From Chrysaora quinquecirrha (lineage: Eukaryota; Cnidaria; Scyphozoa; Semaeostomeae; Pelagiidae): a stretch of DNA of 64,000 nucleotides. Shown in pieces: positions 38,301 through 48,600 of this stretch (its first letter is position 1; the number at the start of each line of letters is the position of its first letter). The stretch lies in assembly GCA_014526335.1 (NCBI GenBank), contig JACTAT010000040.1, positions 7,722,045-7,786,044 of the forward strand. The letters are read 5' to 3'. The position numbers and the translations under genes are program-made. The notes below the pieces were generated by a model, which was not told the origin of the DNA, did no database searches, and saw only the letters and a program-made list of their open reading frames with translations.

Positions 38301-41300
38301 ATCTCTTTTCTTTCTATCTTCAGGTTTGGGGATCAGCTGGTAGTCAGTTGTTTTACTCATTAGGACCTGGTTTTGGCTCTTTGCTTTCTTTTGGAAGTTA
38401 CAATAAATTCACAAATAACTGCGTCAAGTAAGTTGATAACTGTATTGCTTGGTGATTGGTCACTATATTTTCTTTTCTAATGGAGGCAGTCATTGCAGAA
38501 AAATGAGGGTTTCCCCAGGCTCCCCTACTCAGACCAGCTGCCATTATCAGTGAATCTAACAATGAGGTTTATTGGGTTTAACATAGAAGGTAGAGAACAG
38601 GAAAAGAGCAAATAGTTCAAGGCAAACATGCAGATAGGGAGGTGGCCCACTCGTATCCACCACTTACGTGTATCACTTCATAAATCTCGTACACCTTGGC
38701 CACAAATCTTTATAAATCTTACAAATCTTGTGAATCTTATAAATCCTATGAATCTCTGATAAGCCTGATGTTTTAGCTACTGTGCATGTGCACAAGCTTG
38801 ATATTCCTGTGCAGGACTATGCTAGACATCAATTGAAGGAAAAGTGTTTGTGATCTTAAAAAACGTAATCAAAAATGAAACTGCAGTTTTCGAGACCAAA
38901 TCGAGTTAGTTTTAGACTCATTATGAAAGAAATTTTTTCAACGGTAAATTTCGAAATATTTAAAATGATCGAAAAGTCATTTATCCTGAAGGCATTGCAA
39001 AAATGCCAATTTCTCCACTTTGGGCAATTCTGTTTTTCTTCATGCTTTTTACCATCGGATTGGACAGTCAGGTAATTTTTGAAGATTTTTGAAATATTGA
39101 ATGCAATTCTATCTATGGGGAAAATAGTGATAGCAAAAGTGAAACGTTTAAAGAAGTTTATTAAATTTCTTGTCGTCTTTTCTATATTTATAGACTTAGG
39201 AAAATTGACCCATGTATGATTTATGTATAGGCAAATATACAAGGAACTAGGGCCTCTTTAAAGGGACCTTGACTGGGTAGGCATTTATTTGTTTGTTTGG
39301 AAAAAGGGACAGAAAGCCATTATTCAGAACAATAGAAGAGAAGAAGAACTAGGGGTGAATGCCTCCTAGTTAGTATTTTAAAAGAGGCACTGCAAGGGAG
39401 TGTTGGTTCGAGGTTTGGTTGAGAATTTTAAGCCCTACTAGATCCTTGTTTCGTCCGTCTTCCAAATCTACCGTTTTCTGAATTTGACCCAACATAACAC
39501 ATCCTAAGTTTTGCTCCCATTTGCCAGGTGCCTTCAATTGGCCCCATTAATAAATGTACGAGGGTTAATACCTCACACTGAACTGACTTTGTTACTTTTC
39601 TGGCACCCTTTAAAACTCGTTTCTTTAAAACTTTTGTTATTGCGTCTTAGAACTGCTCTGATTCAAAACTTAATTCGTAACGTTTTCAATTTTAGTTTGG
39701 TATGATGGAATGTGTCGTTACAAATCTCGCTGATGAATATCCAAAACTTCTGCGCAAAAACAAAGAAATCTTCATTCTTGTTGTTTGTCTACTTTGCTAC
39801 ATTGTAGCGTTACCCATGGTCTTCCAGGTTTGTGATTTTTGTAACAAGCTTTCGTCTTTGCTAAGGCTTATAAAAATATCCTTAGGCCATGGCCAAACGA
39901 TCGAACATTGTTTGTCAAACATTTGAAACTTGCTTGTCAGGCAAAACATTTGACCGTTTGACCACGTCACAAAACATTAATCATCAAGTATTTTGTTTGT
40001 GTCAAGCAAGAAATGTTTTTGGTCTTCTTCAAAAACATTGTGCAACGAATTCTGCTTATTTTCGCTTGTTAATCAATTTTCTGTGACGTGGCAAAACATT
40101 CAAACAAACAATGTTTGACAAATAATGTTTGATAGTTTGACCAGGGCCTTACTCCAACAGTTATTTATACCCTGAGTAGGAAAGTTCTCCTAAAGTTCTT
40201 CTAAAGTGCGATTGTCAGTTTATAATGAAATGGAAATGATAGTCGCTCTTTGTTATCACATTTGTGAGGGTCGTTTAGGGGTTCCAGGGAACTTGGGAAA
40301 TGCGAAATGTATCCAGGGAAGAAGGGAACATGGCCAAATTAAAGGAGAACAAAGGAACATTGGGAAACAGGGATCAGGTGAAATCCTCTCTATCAATCCG
40401 CTTGACTATCAATCTGAAAAATATGCCTAAGAAACTCCAGGGAACAACGGGGATTTTCTCAAGGGGACAGAAGAACATGTAACCCCCCAAAACGACCTTC
40501 ATTTGTCCAACTCTTTCCAAACAATAACTGCAACCTTTTTGTAACAATAAAATACAAAATTTTACAATAACATCAATTCAAATGCCGCTTGCATGGTTGA
40601 TAATGTCATGGATAAAATCACTATATTTCCTAATTTTGAATTGTTAGTTTGTAATCCTTGCTACGCAGAGAAAGCTCCTAAAACATTATTTTAACCCTTT
40701 CACACCTGGATTTATTTGCATGTAACAGTTTAAATCCACATGACTTCAAGTTTTTAAAGGAGTAGCAAATACCAAGATAGTCAGTTGAAAGCAGATAGCT
40801 TCAAAGAAAATAACTAATATATATATCCAATAATATATCATGCATTTACCCCCTGACAATATCACGTTTTACAGTGTTTATTAATGGACAATATGGTCCC
40901 TCTAGGAGGGGAAGGGCTAACCAATAACGACAGAGCACAGAGCTTCAGTCACGAGTATTCGCAATTAAGAGGTTGATGCATTTTCAGTAATTAAGCAGAA
41001 GCCCAAGTCAGTGAATAGGGACCAAGTAGTTAGAAGCCTTTGTCTTGCTTTTTGTTGAGTTGAATTTTGCCATTGAAAAACCTTGCCAATCAACTACCTT
41101 TGCCGTTCATTTCGCTGGAACTATCGCTAATATCACCCTTTGTTTTGACAGGGTGGAGTGTATATATTCAATTTATTTGATACTCAATCAGCTGGTTTCT
41201 CACTCTTATTCGTCGCTTTGGTTGAAATCATAACAATTGGTTGGCTGTTTGGAACAGATAGACTAAATGCAATGTTAACACAAATGATTGGATATCGTCC

Positions 41301-42485
41301 TTCAAGGTGGTGGACAATTTGTTGGAAGTTTCTAACCCCTGCTGTCTTAATTATGATCACAGTATTTGCAGCAATTGGTTGGAAGGGAATTAGTTATGAT
41401 AAAAAACCTTATCCACTTTGGGCTGAAGTCGTTGGATGGATCCTTTGCTTGTTAACTGCATTTTGGATTCCGTTCTTCGCTGTGAAAAGTTTATACGATG
41501 CTGAAGGAACATTTTATGAGGTTAGTTTATCATCCTTTCTAACAGAAATACTCTTTAACGTTTGTAAGCTTTGGATGAACGACCGGATTATTGACTTTAT
41601 TTATCCCTGTCTATATGAAAGTTTAGCAGAAAGCCTTCTTTCATCCTTTTCCACCTTGTATTATATTGTATGACGATGTCGACCCTTTTCACAGTGATGT
41701 CGAGTGAAGTACACTTTTGATAAAAAAGTCAAGCGATGAGATGTTTAGTTCTTATTTACAAAAGTGATCTCTGGTATTGTATAGTCCTTTGGCCACTTTT
41801 ATCACAATAGTGATCACTTGGAATGTCGTGGCCTATGGGCAGCATAGGAATCCAGGATAAGAAAGATTCTTAAACCTAACTTTGTTTTTGACAATAAATA
41901 GGCTAACATGCCCAAGAGAGGTAAATTGCGCCCGTCCCCCCTCACGATTGTCATCTATCCTGCTTTGTCAATGGGGCAATGTCAACCCAACATTGATCTG
42001 ACATTAGCTTTTGTCCGTTCCAACTAATTACAGTACAAGGCGTCAAGTTAATCCACACGTTCTAGAAACATCTTCGTGAAATTATGTTCCCTCTGTATGC
42101 CTTTACTTTACTTTTTATGTCTTTACTGTATGCCTGTATGCCTTTACTTGAGCTGAGCTAAATAAGTATTTTCTCACTAGCTTTCGTTTCATTGCGTTCT
42201 ACTGCGTTTTAATCATTTAATGTTATCGTCATCATCATCATCATCATCATCATCAGCATCATCAATCTCTTTTAATGCAAGTTTCTGAACAGTAATGAAA
42301 CAAAGTAATTTACAATTTCTCTTTCATTTTAGCGTCTTTGCAAAACAATTCAACCCAAAGAGGAAGACATTAGAGAAAAAGCAAAATTGAACGGAGTATC
42401 ATACATAACAAGCACGAGTGGCCTAGTTAAAAATGGAATTATGGAACCAACAGAAGATGAAAAAGTTAATACAGAGATGGTTTGA
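26382..42485 (+). CDS. SLC6-family Na+/Cl- dependent transporter, amino-acid (GABA/glycine/taurine) type
   Basis: Exons: 26382-26610, 28498-28632, 31850-32192, 34141-34273, 35058-35192, 38324-38427, [one not found], about 38977-39071, 39696-39827, 41152-41520 and 42333-42485. It is a plasma-membrane importer with a 12-helix LeuT fold driven by Na+ and Cl-. Exon 1 has a Lys-rich N terminus and the TM1 signature [16 protein letters not shown]. Exon 3 encodes TM3 and the large second extracellular loop with paired Cys ([11 protein letters not shown]) and four N-glycosylation sequons. Exon 6 is TM6 ([17 protein letters not shown]). The C terminus ends TEMV, a possible class III PDZ ligand. TM1 carries Gly where monoamine transporters have Asp, so an amino-acid substrate is likelier. 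About 60 residues (TM7 and following loop) between NNCVK and [10 protein letters not shown] are not visible. Introns hold a decayed LINE, SINEs and MITEs. Confidence 0.9.
28158..28480 (+). repeat. GAT-type microsatellite in SLC6 intron 1
   Basis: Imperfect (GAT)n with TTATGATTATGATGATTCTG-like internal repeats. It ends less than 20 bp before exon 2. Confidence 0.85.
30220..30590 (+). repeat. CAT-type microsatellite in SLC6 intron 2
   Basis: Imperfect (CATCAT)n preceded by ATGATCATGACGTTC repeats. Poly-Asp frames on the minus strand are artefacts. Confidence 0.9.
32412..32577 (+). mobile_element. tRNA-derived SINE, family A, in SLC6 intron 3
   Basis: Contains TGGTGTCAGGAGCTCAGTG, CGGTTCGAGCCCAGCC and the tail GCGTCACAGCCAGGGTCGAG; near-identical to the copy at 57892-58055. 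Confidence 0.75.
33240..34100. mobile_element. Outer 'GTTCCTTA' element with inner TIR MITE (33396-33752)
   Basis: The inner element has inverted ends TGCACGTTTTTTTTATAAGA and TTCTTATAAAAAAAACGTGT. The flanks match 8586-9375 and 22280-22660. Confidence 0.6.
35480..35930. repeat. Unclassified repeat with inverted segments in SLC6 intron 5
   Basis: Phrases such as CACGTATTGCTATATGGAA and CAGCACTGGTACAGCCGTGT / CAGTGCTGAGACATGGCTGT recur in direct and inverted order. No protein was recognised. Confidence 0.35.
35980..37672 (+). mobile_element. Non-LTR retrotransposon (LINE) copy, 5'-truncated and frameshifted
   Basis: It begins inside the RT domain ([14 protein letters not shown]) and continues with [49 protein letters not shown] (catalytic YxDD box) and [10 protein letters not shown]. 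These are followed by [27 protein letters not shown] and a terminal [19 protein letters not shown] zinc-knuckle-like block (37255-37320), ending at 37503. Frame breaks occur near 35980, 36980 and 37230, so it is inactive. A 3' UTR of ~150 bp ends in an A-rich tail (37656-37672). It lies in the sense direction within SLC6 intron 5. Confidence 0.9.
39880..40150. mobile_element. Palindromic MITE copy in SLC6 intron
   Basis: Ends GGCCATGGCCAAACGATCG and GTTTGATAGTTTGACCAGGG are inverted. The inner halves carry GACCACGTCACAAAAC and TTTCTGTGACGTGGCAAAAC. Confidence 0.75.
40262..40495 (+). mobile_element. MITE-like repeat with 'GGTCGTTTNGGGG' ends
   Basis: Left end GGGTCGTTTAGGGGTTCCAG and right end AACCCCCCAAAACGACC are inverted. 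A second copy lies in opposite orientation at 56645-56865. Confidence 0.55.
42222..42268 (+). repeat. CAT microsatellite
   Basis: Short (ATC)n tract in the last SLC6 intron. Confidence 0.85.
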
Positions 42486-42921
42486 TTTGGTTTTGTTGAT
42501 ATTTCTGTTATTAAAGAAAGCATTTGAAAGAGACTGGAACAGACCCCAGGGTCCATGGGGGTTCTTCTATCTTGCTTGCTTGATGGATGCAACGTTGGGT
42601 GATGCTGATCAAAGGAACTGGATTGTTAAACTGATGTAGATAGCGGAGATATTGATGTGATTGATGGAATGAAATCTGTGTAAAAAAGCGTTATTATGCA
42701 ACTGATTGTGATAGTGATGTAGATAGCCGAAACTGAATTTTGCAGCCCGTTTTTCCACGCAGAAAAGAACTTTCTTCATATATTTATTCTAATAATTCAC
42801 TAACAAAACTAATATTATTTATTTTGTGTCTTCATCTGAGTATAATTTTATGTTGTCTTGTGTGAGACTGTTTGTTTAGAAACTTGTAACGCTGTTATGT
42901 AATGAAAGTGTCATATTTGCC

Positions 42922-42927
42922 ATTAAA
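42922..42927 (+). terminator. Possible poly(A) signal of the SLC6 gene
   Basis: ATTAAA lies about 437 bp after the stop codon, followed by GT-rich and T-rich sequence. No better hexamer was noticed before it. Confidence 0.35.
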
Positions 42928-42985
42928 AAGCCATGAACTTCGATGTTTTTTCTGTTCATTTCTGTTTCCTCGATGGGATTATCTT

Positions 42986-43470
42986 TGAGTCACCGATTAA
43001 ACTAGCTAACTGACTGGCTGACTAACTAACTAATTAAACTAATTAAATAGCGAACTATCTAAGTAATAGGCTAACCAATTAACTTACTATGTCTCAGAGA
43101 ATCTCAACCTGCAGCTTCCAGTTCAATGGCAGCTTCTAATAATTAGTTTCTTGCATTCGGGGTTTTCTGCATTGACTTTGGTATAATTGCGTCTTTCTGA
43201 TGATAACCCTCGTAAACATAACGATCATCATCGATCAGTATAATCATTTTGATATTGCAATCATCAATCAGTAAACAGAATCATGATCAGTCAGTAAGCA
43301 CAATCATTGTCAAAAATCAGTAATCATCGCCGTCAGCAAAATTATCGATCAGTAATCATAATAATCATCACAATTATGGTCATCATCAACACATCGTCAG
43401 TCTGATCATCTCTGTCATAAACGTCATCATCAATCAATCAGTAATCGCCATCATCTTTATCACCCGAAAA
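42986..43470. repeat. CTAA-rich and ATCATCAATCAGTAA-rich low-complexity spacer
   Basis: 43005-43090 is a degenerate (CTAA)n tract. 43200-43470 is a degenerate repeat of ATCATCAATCAGTAATCA. No gene signal. Confidence 0.7.
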
Positions 43471-43586
43471 ATCATTTTTCCGCTACAGCCTCTATCTGAA
43501 GCACGCGCTTTTTAATGAAACGGAGGCTATGACAAAAGAGCGGATTCCTTGGATACAAAACATTGTTCAATAATGTATTAAGTTAA

Positions 43587-45063
43587 ATGAGCAAGTTAGC
43601 CCTTTCCGAACTTATATAGATTTCTAATAATACGTAATTTTTGCAGGATTCTTAAAAAATCAGATCAATTCTCGAAGTTCATCTCGTAAAAGTGTGATAG
43701 TCTTATAATGGTAAGTATCTTAACTGTAAAGATTAATGCATTTCAGAATGAGCAAGTTAGCCCTTTCCGAACTTATATAGATTTCTAATAATACGTAATT
43801 TTGCAGGATTCTTAAAAAATCAGATCAATTCTCGAAGTTCATCTCGTAAAAGTGTGATAGTCTTATAATGGTAAGTATCTTAACTGTAAAGATTAATGCA
43901 TTTTAGAATGAGCAAGTTAGCCCTTTCCGAACTTATATAGATTTCTAATAATACGTAATTTTTGCAGGATTCTTAAAAAATCAGATCAATTCTCGAAGTT
44001 CATCTCGTAAAAGTGTGATAGTCTTATAATGGTAAGTATCTTAACTGTAAAGATTAATGCATTTTAGAATGAGCAAGTTAGCCCTTTCCGAACTTATATA
44101 GATTTCTAATAATACGTAATTTTTGCAGGATTCTTAAAAAATCAGATCAATTCTCGAAGTTCATCTCGTAAAAGTGTGATAGTCTTATAATGGTAAGTAT
44201 CTTAACTGTAAAGATTAATGCATTTTAGAATGAGCAAGTTAGCCCTTTCCGAACTTATATAGATTTCTAATAATACGTAATTTTGCAGGATTCTTAAAAA
44301 TCAGATCAATTCTCGAAGTTCATCTCGTAAAAGTGTGATAGTCTTATAATGGTAAGTATCTTAACTGTAAAGATTAATGCATTTCAGAATGAGCAAGTTA
44401 GCCCTTTCCGAACTTATATAGATTTCTAATAATACGTAATTTTGCAGGATTCTTAAAAATCAGATCAATTCTCGAAGTTCATCTCGTAAAAGTGTGATAG
44501 TCTTATAATGGTAAGTATCTTAACTGTAAAGATTAATGCATTTTAGAATGAGCAAGTTAGCCCTTTCCGAACTTATATAGATTTCTAATAATACGTAATT
44601 TTTGCAGGATTCTTAAAAAATCAGATCAATTCTCGAAGTTCATCTCGTAAAAGTGTGATAGTCTTATAATGGTAAGTATCTTAACTGTAAAGATTAATGC
44701 ATTTTAGAATGAGCAAGTTAGCCCTTTCCGAACTTATATAGATTTCTAATAATACGTAATTTTGCAGGATTCTTAAAAAATCAGATCAATTCTCGAAGTT
44801 CATCTCGTAAAAGTGTGATAGTCTTATAATGGTAAGTATCTTAACTGTACAGATTAATGCATTTTAGAATGAGCAAGTTAGCCCTTTCCGAACTTATATA
44901 GATTTCTAATAATACGTAATTTTGCAGGATTCTTAAAAATCAGATCAATTCTCGAAGTTCATCTCGTAAAAGTGTGATAGTCTTATAATGGTAAGTATCT
45001 TAACTGTAAAGATTAATGCATTTTAGAATGAGCAAGTTAGCCCTTTCCGAACTTATATAGATT
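43587..45063 (+). repeat. Homogeneous tandem array, ~160-bp unit, about 9.2 copies
   Basis: Units start (ATGAGCAAGTTAGCC) at 43587, 43748, 43908, 44069, 44230, 44389, 44548, 44709, 44869 and 45028 (partial). Periods are 161, 160, 161, 161, 159, 159, 161, 160 and 159. Length differences come from two homopolymers (T4/T5 before GCAGGATTC, A5/A6 after GATTCTT); otherwise only a few substitutions are visible. Each unit has a TTTTGCAG acceptor-like site, an ATG|GTAAGTAT donor-like site 65 bp later and a short open frame starting at that ATG. Confidence 0.95.
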
Positions 45064-45626
45064 AAAGACAAAAGTAATTAGCACCTTGTGAGTAAACTAA
45101 CCTGAAAATGGGTTGCATAAACAAATCTTGATAAAGGCAATAAAGACATAAAACTCAATGCTTGCAGGTATTGTATATTAAAATAAAAAATATAAGGTAT
45201 TTTCATTTCACTGAATCTTTTTAGTTTAGGTACTGTTAAACGGTGCAAGATCCAGATCAAAAATCAAAATAAATCAAAGTCTGTCCAGTCCATCATCATC
45301 AAAGGAACAGTTTAGCTACCGCCCGCCGCACACCACACGCGCAGAAAGAACCAAATACACTTGATCGCTGTTGGTTTAAAATAAAGAGCGAAAAGTTTGA
45401 TAAGATGCAATGTTTTAGCAAGCCCTTTGACATAGCTAGATAATGATAGGTATGTACATGTAAGTCTATGTTGCTGGTGTAAACATCAACACATCACTGA
45501 TTTTGTCAGTATAAAGAGGTAGCCAGAAAAGCTGGGTGTCATCCCATGGTCATAGTGACATTTATGACATAGAGGAAGATAAAGATATATATTCAGATAG
45601 GTGACTGAATCTACAACAATACAAGC

Positions 45627-48600
45627 ATGTCAAGGCAAAAGACCGATCTTCGTCCTTCAGTCTTAAAGATGACAATCAGCCCTGTAAGCACTGAGAGAAA
45701 ATCTAAGGAGACGTTGAAATTGCAAGGATCAGAGATTGCAACCAGGTCAACTAATCCTCTCCAGAAAAATGAAAAACAGGATAAAACAGATCAGCTACTT
45801 AAAGAAATAGAGGTATGTATAAACAGGGTAATTTCATTTCAAGTTAAACCTCCAAGAACCAAAACTATCATTAAATACATACAAAAATTCATGTCTGATA
45901 GTAATTTAACTTATTTTTCTAATAGAAATGGCGTCAAAAGTTTACAGTTGCACAGAAATCATTGGAGGAAAGTCAAGTACAAGCAAAGCTCAAAGATGAT
46001 CAAATCAACTCTCTGGAACAAAAAATAAAAGCTTTAAATACTGAATATAAAAAGAACTTGCAATCAGCAAAGCAGAAATATGGGAATCATTCTGAATGCA
46101 AAGCTGAGATAGATGCTTTGAAAACTTTATTAAGTTCAAAGGAAAAAGAAATTGATGATCTGAAAATTGAAAATGAAAATATAAAAACTGATTATGAATC
46201 AAAGTTAGAATCACAAATCAAACAAAATCAAGAGGAGATAGAGAAAATCAAACAGATTTGTCAAGAAGAAAAAGAGAAATTTGAAAAACAGGTATCAACA
46301 AATATTTGTTTTATGAAAGTAGAAATTTGCAATGTAATATAATACATGTTTACACAGAGCAAAAACATTTGCTATCAAAGTATTCCATTGTCAGGATAGA
46401 GAGTTAATGGGAGTTGCATGCATCGCCAGGAGAAATGCCTCCAACTTACTGATGAAAGTGGTATGTTGGATATCCAACCACTCCAATTTTCTAAAGAGCA
46501 AAACTGAAAAAGAAGTGTTTTGCCATTTGATGTATACTTGTCCAGAACAGAGCAAGCAAGCAAGCATTTTATTTGTCAATGCAGGTTGTTGGGTATGCCA
46601 TACCCAACAACCTGCATTGACAAATAAAATATTGCAGCTTGATACTGATGCAGACCTGCAGCTTGTGCCCCCAGACAGATATTCTAGAACGAATACCCTG
46701 GGTACTCATTTACCAACCTCAGGAGGATGGACAGCTGAGTTGACTGTAGGCTTGTGGAAAGTGGTTCTGATGAGATTTGGACCCATGACCTTGTTATCCT
46801 GAGTGGATCACCTTGACCACTCAGCCACATCAGTAAGCTTATTGGGAACACACAGTGATTGATGCAAATGAGGGGCATTTCACTCTCTCAAAAGGCATAC
46901 CCAGGATTCCCATTGAAACAAAAGGATTTCCAAAGTTCTGAAACAATAGCAATCCATACAGAGGGTGTACAAGATTGCAAGGAGCAAATTTTGGTTCCCC
47001 TTGGATGCAAATCATATCGGAAAAACTATTTAATCAGCAAACGTCATGCCTTGATTGGACCTTATTGGCTACAGTAATTTATTTCACTCCTAACATTTCA
47101 CTCCTAACATGTACAAGCTATTTAGTTGATGAACTCATTGCTACCTTTTATTTCATTTTTCCTTCTCTTTCTTTTTGTCTATAAGATCGAATCACAGTTA
47201 TCAAAGATGAAAGAAATTCACACTGAACAAATAAAAGCAAAAGACGAAAAGCTGAAAATTCTCAAGAAACAAATTGCAGATGTCTTGACGGGAAGCTCAG
47301 TGTAGGATATGTTTTTGTTTTCTTCATACTTGCCAAAATTGTAAACTTGCAAGCAAACAAACACTAACAAACACTTACAAACATCTGACAGACATGCTAA
47401 AGCTAATGAATAATGATGATTGGTTCCATTATTTTTAGTTATGATTTGTCTATGTAATAGCAGTTAAAGTGTAAGGCTTCTGTACCCTTGGGGCAAAGCA
47501 TTACAAAGCTTTGACCTCATTCAAGACAAACACCATAATTGATATAAGTACTGACTTTGTCATAGGTGAGAAGAACATATTATATCATCTTAACCCTTGA
47601 GAAACTGACTGATATAATACCCAAATATTTTTGTCCCAGAAGAAGAGTTTTCAGAAATAGGACTTTTTTAAGTTTTGGAACTTTTGCTCGAAAGGAAAAC
47701 AGTGAAAGCGAAGTGAAATGGTTCATTTAGCAGGAGTGGGTATAGTAATCTTTGAAGCAGATAATCTAAGGAGATCTCTACCTTAGTTGTGATGCTACCC
47801 TTACTTCCCCTAGCTAGAGCTTGAATACCAACGTTGACTACAAGAGCACAGCTCCTTCTCAAATGTCTATTGTTTTTACAGAAATCCCTAAGAGTTTCGT
47901 AGAAATCCTTTTGTCAATCGTGGGAATAATAAGAATAACAAAGAAGCATATTTTGTTTTCATCTTTCATGATATTCCTTCCGAAATGGAACAGCAACATT
48001 GGCGTTAATCAACCATTTATGGTGTATGGAAAAGATATTAAATGCAAGGCCCTGTCCAAACGATCAAACATTGTGTTTCAAAAACATCTGAAATTTGCTT
48101 ATCTTGGAATATTTTTAACGTTTGTCCACGTATTGAAACATTGCTTGACAAGCTTGTACAAGGAAAATTTGGTCCGCAATGTTTTTGAGAAGTTCAAAAC
48201 ATTTTGTGCTTGACACAAAACATGACAAGAAAAATGTTAGACCAGGAAGGTTTTGTGACGTGCTCAAACACTTTCAAATACTTGACAAACAGTGTTTGAT
48301 CGGTTGGCTAGAGCCTAAGGTAAGATCATAGTCAGTAAGATCATGATCGACTAGCTACTGCTGTCTTGTTTGTTTTTTTTTTATTTTCTTGAAGTAAGAA
48401 AGATATTGATGTTTATTTTGTTTGTTTTTGTTTAGAGAACGACAACAACAAATAGAAGAACTTTTGAAAGAGCTGAAAAGAGTTTCAGAAGAAGCAGAAA
48501 CTGTAAAAGCTGCTCTGAAAAACATGAAAGGCAAAGTAAGTTAACGAAAATATGTTTCTTTAGCAATATTGTCGTTGCATCCTATAAAGTTGGAAGAAAA

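Noticed and set aside
43700..43720. U1 snRNA 5' end on the minus strand (ATACTTACC)
   Set aside because: It is only the complement of the donor-like GTAAGTAT; the following bases do not match U1.
43587..45063. CRISPR-like array
   Set aside because: The whole unit is repeated with no unique spacers, and the genome is eukaryotic.
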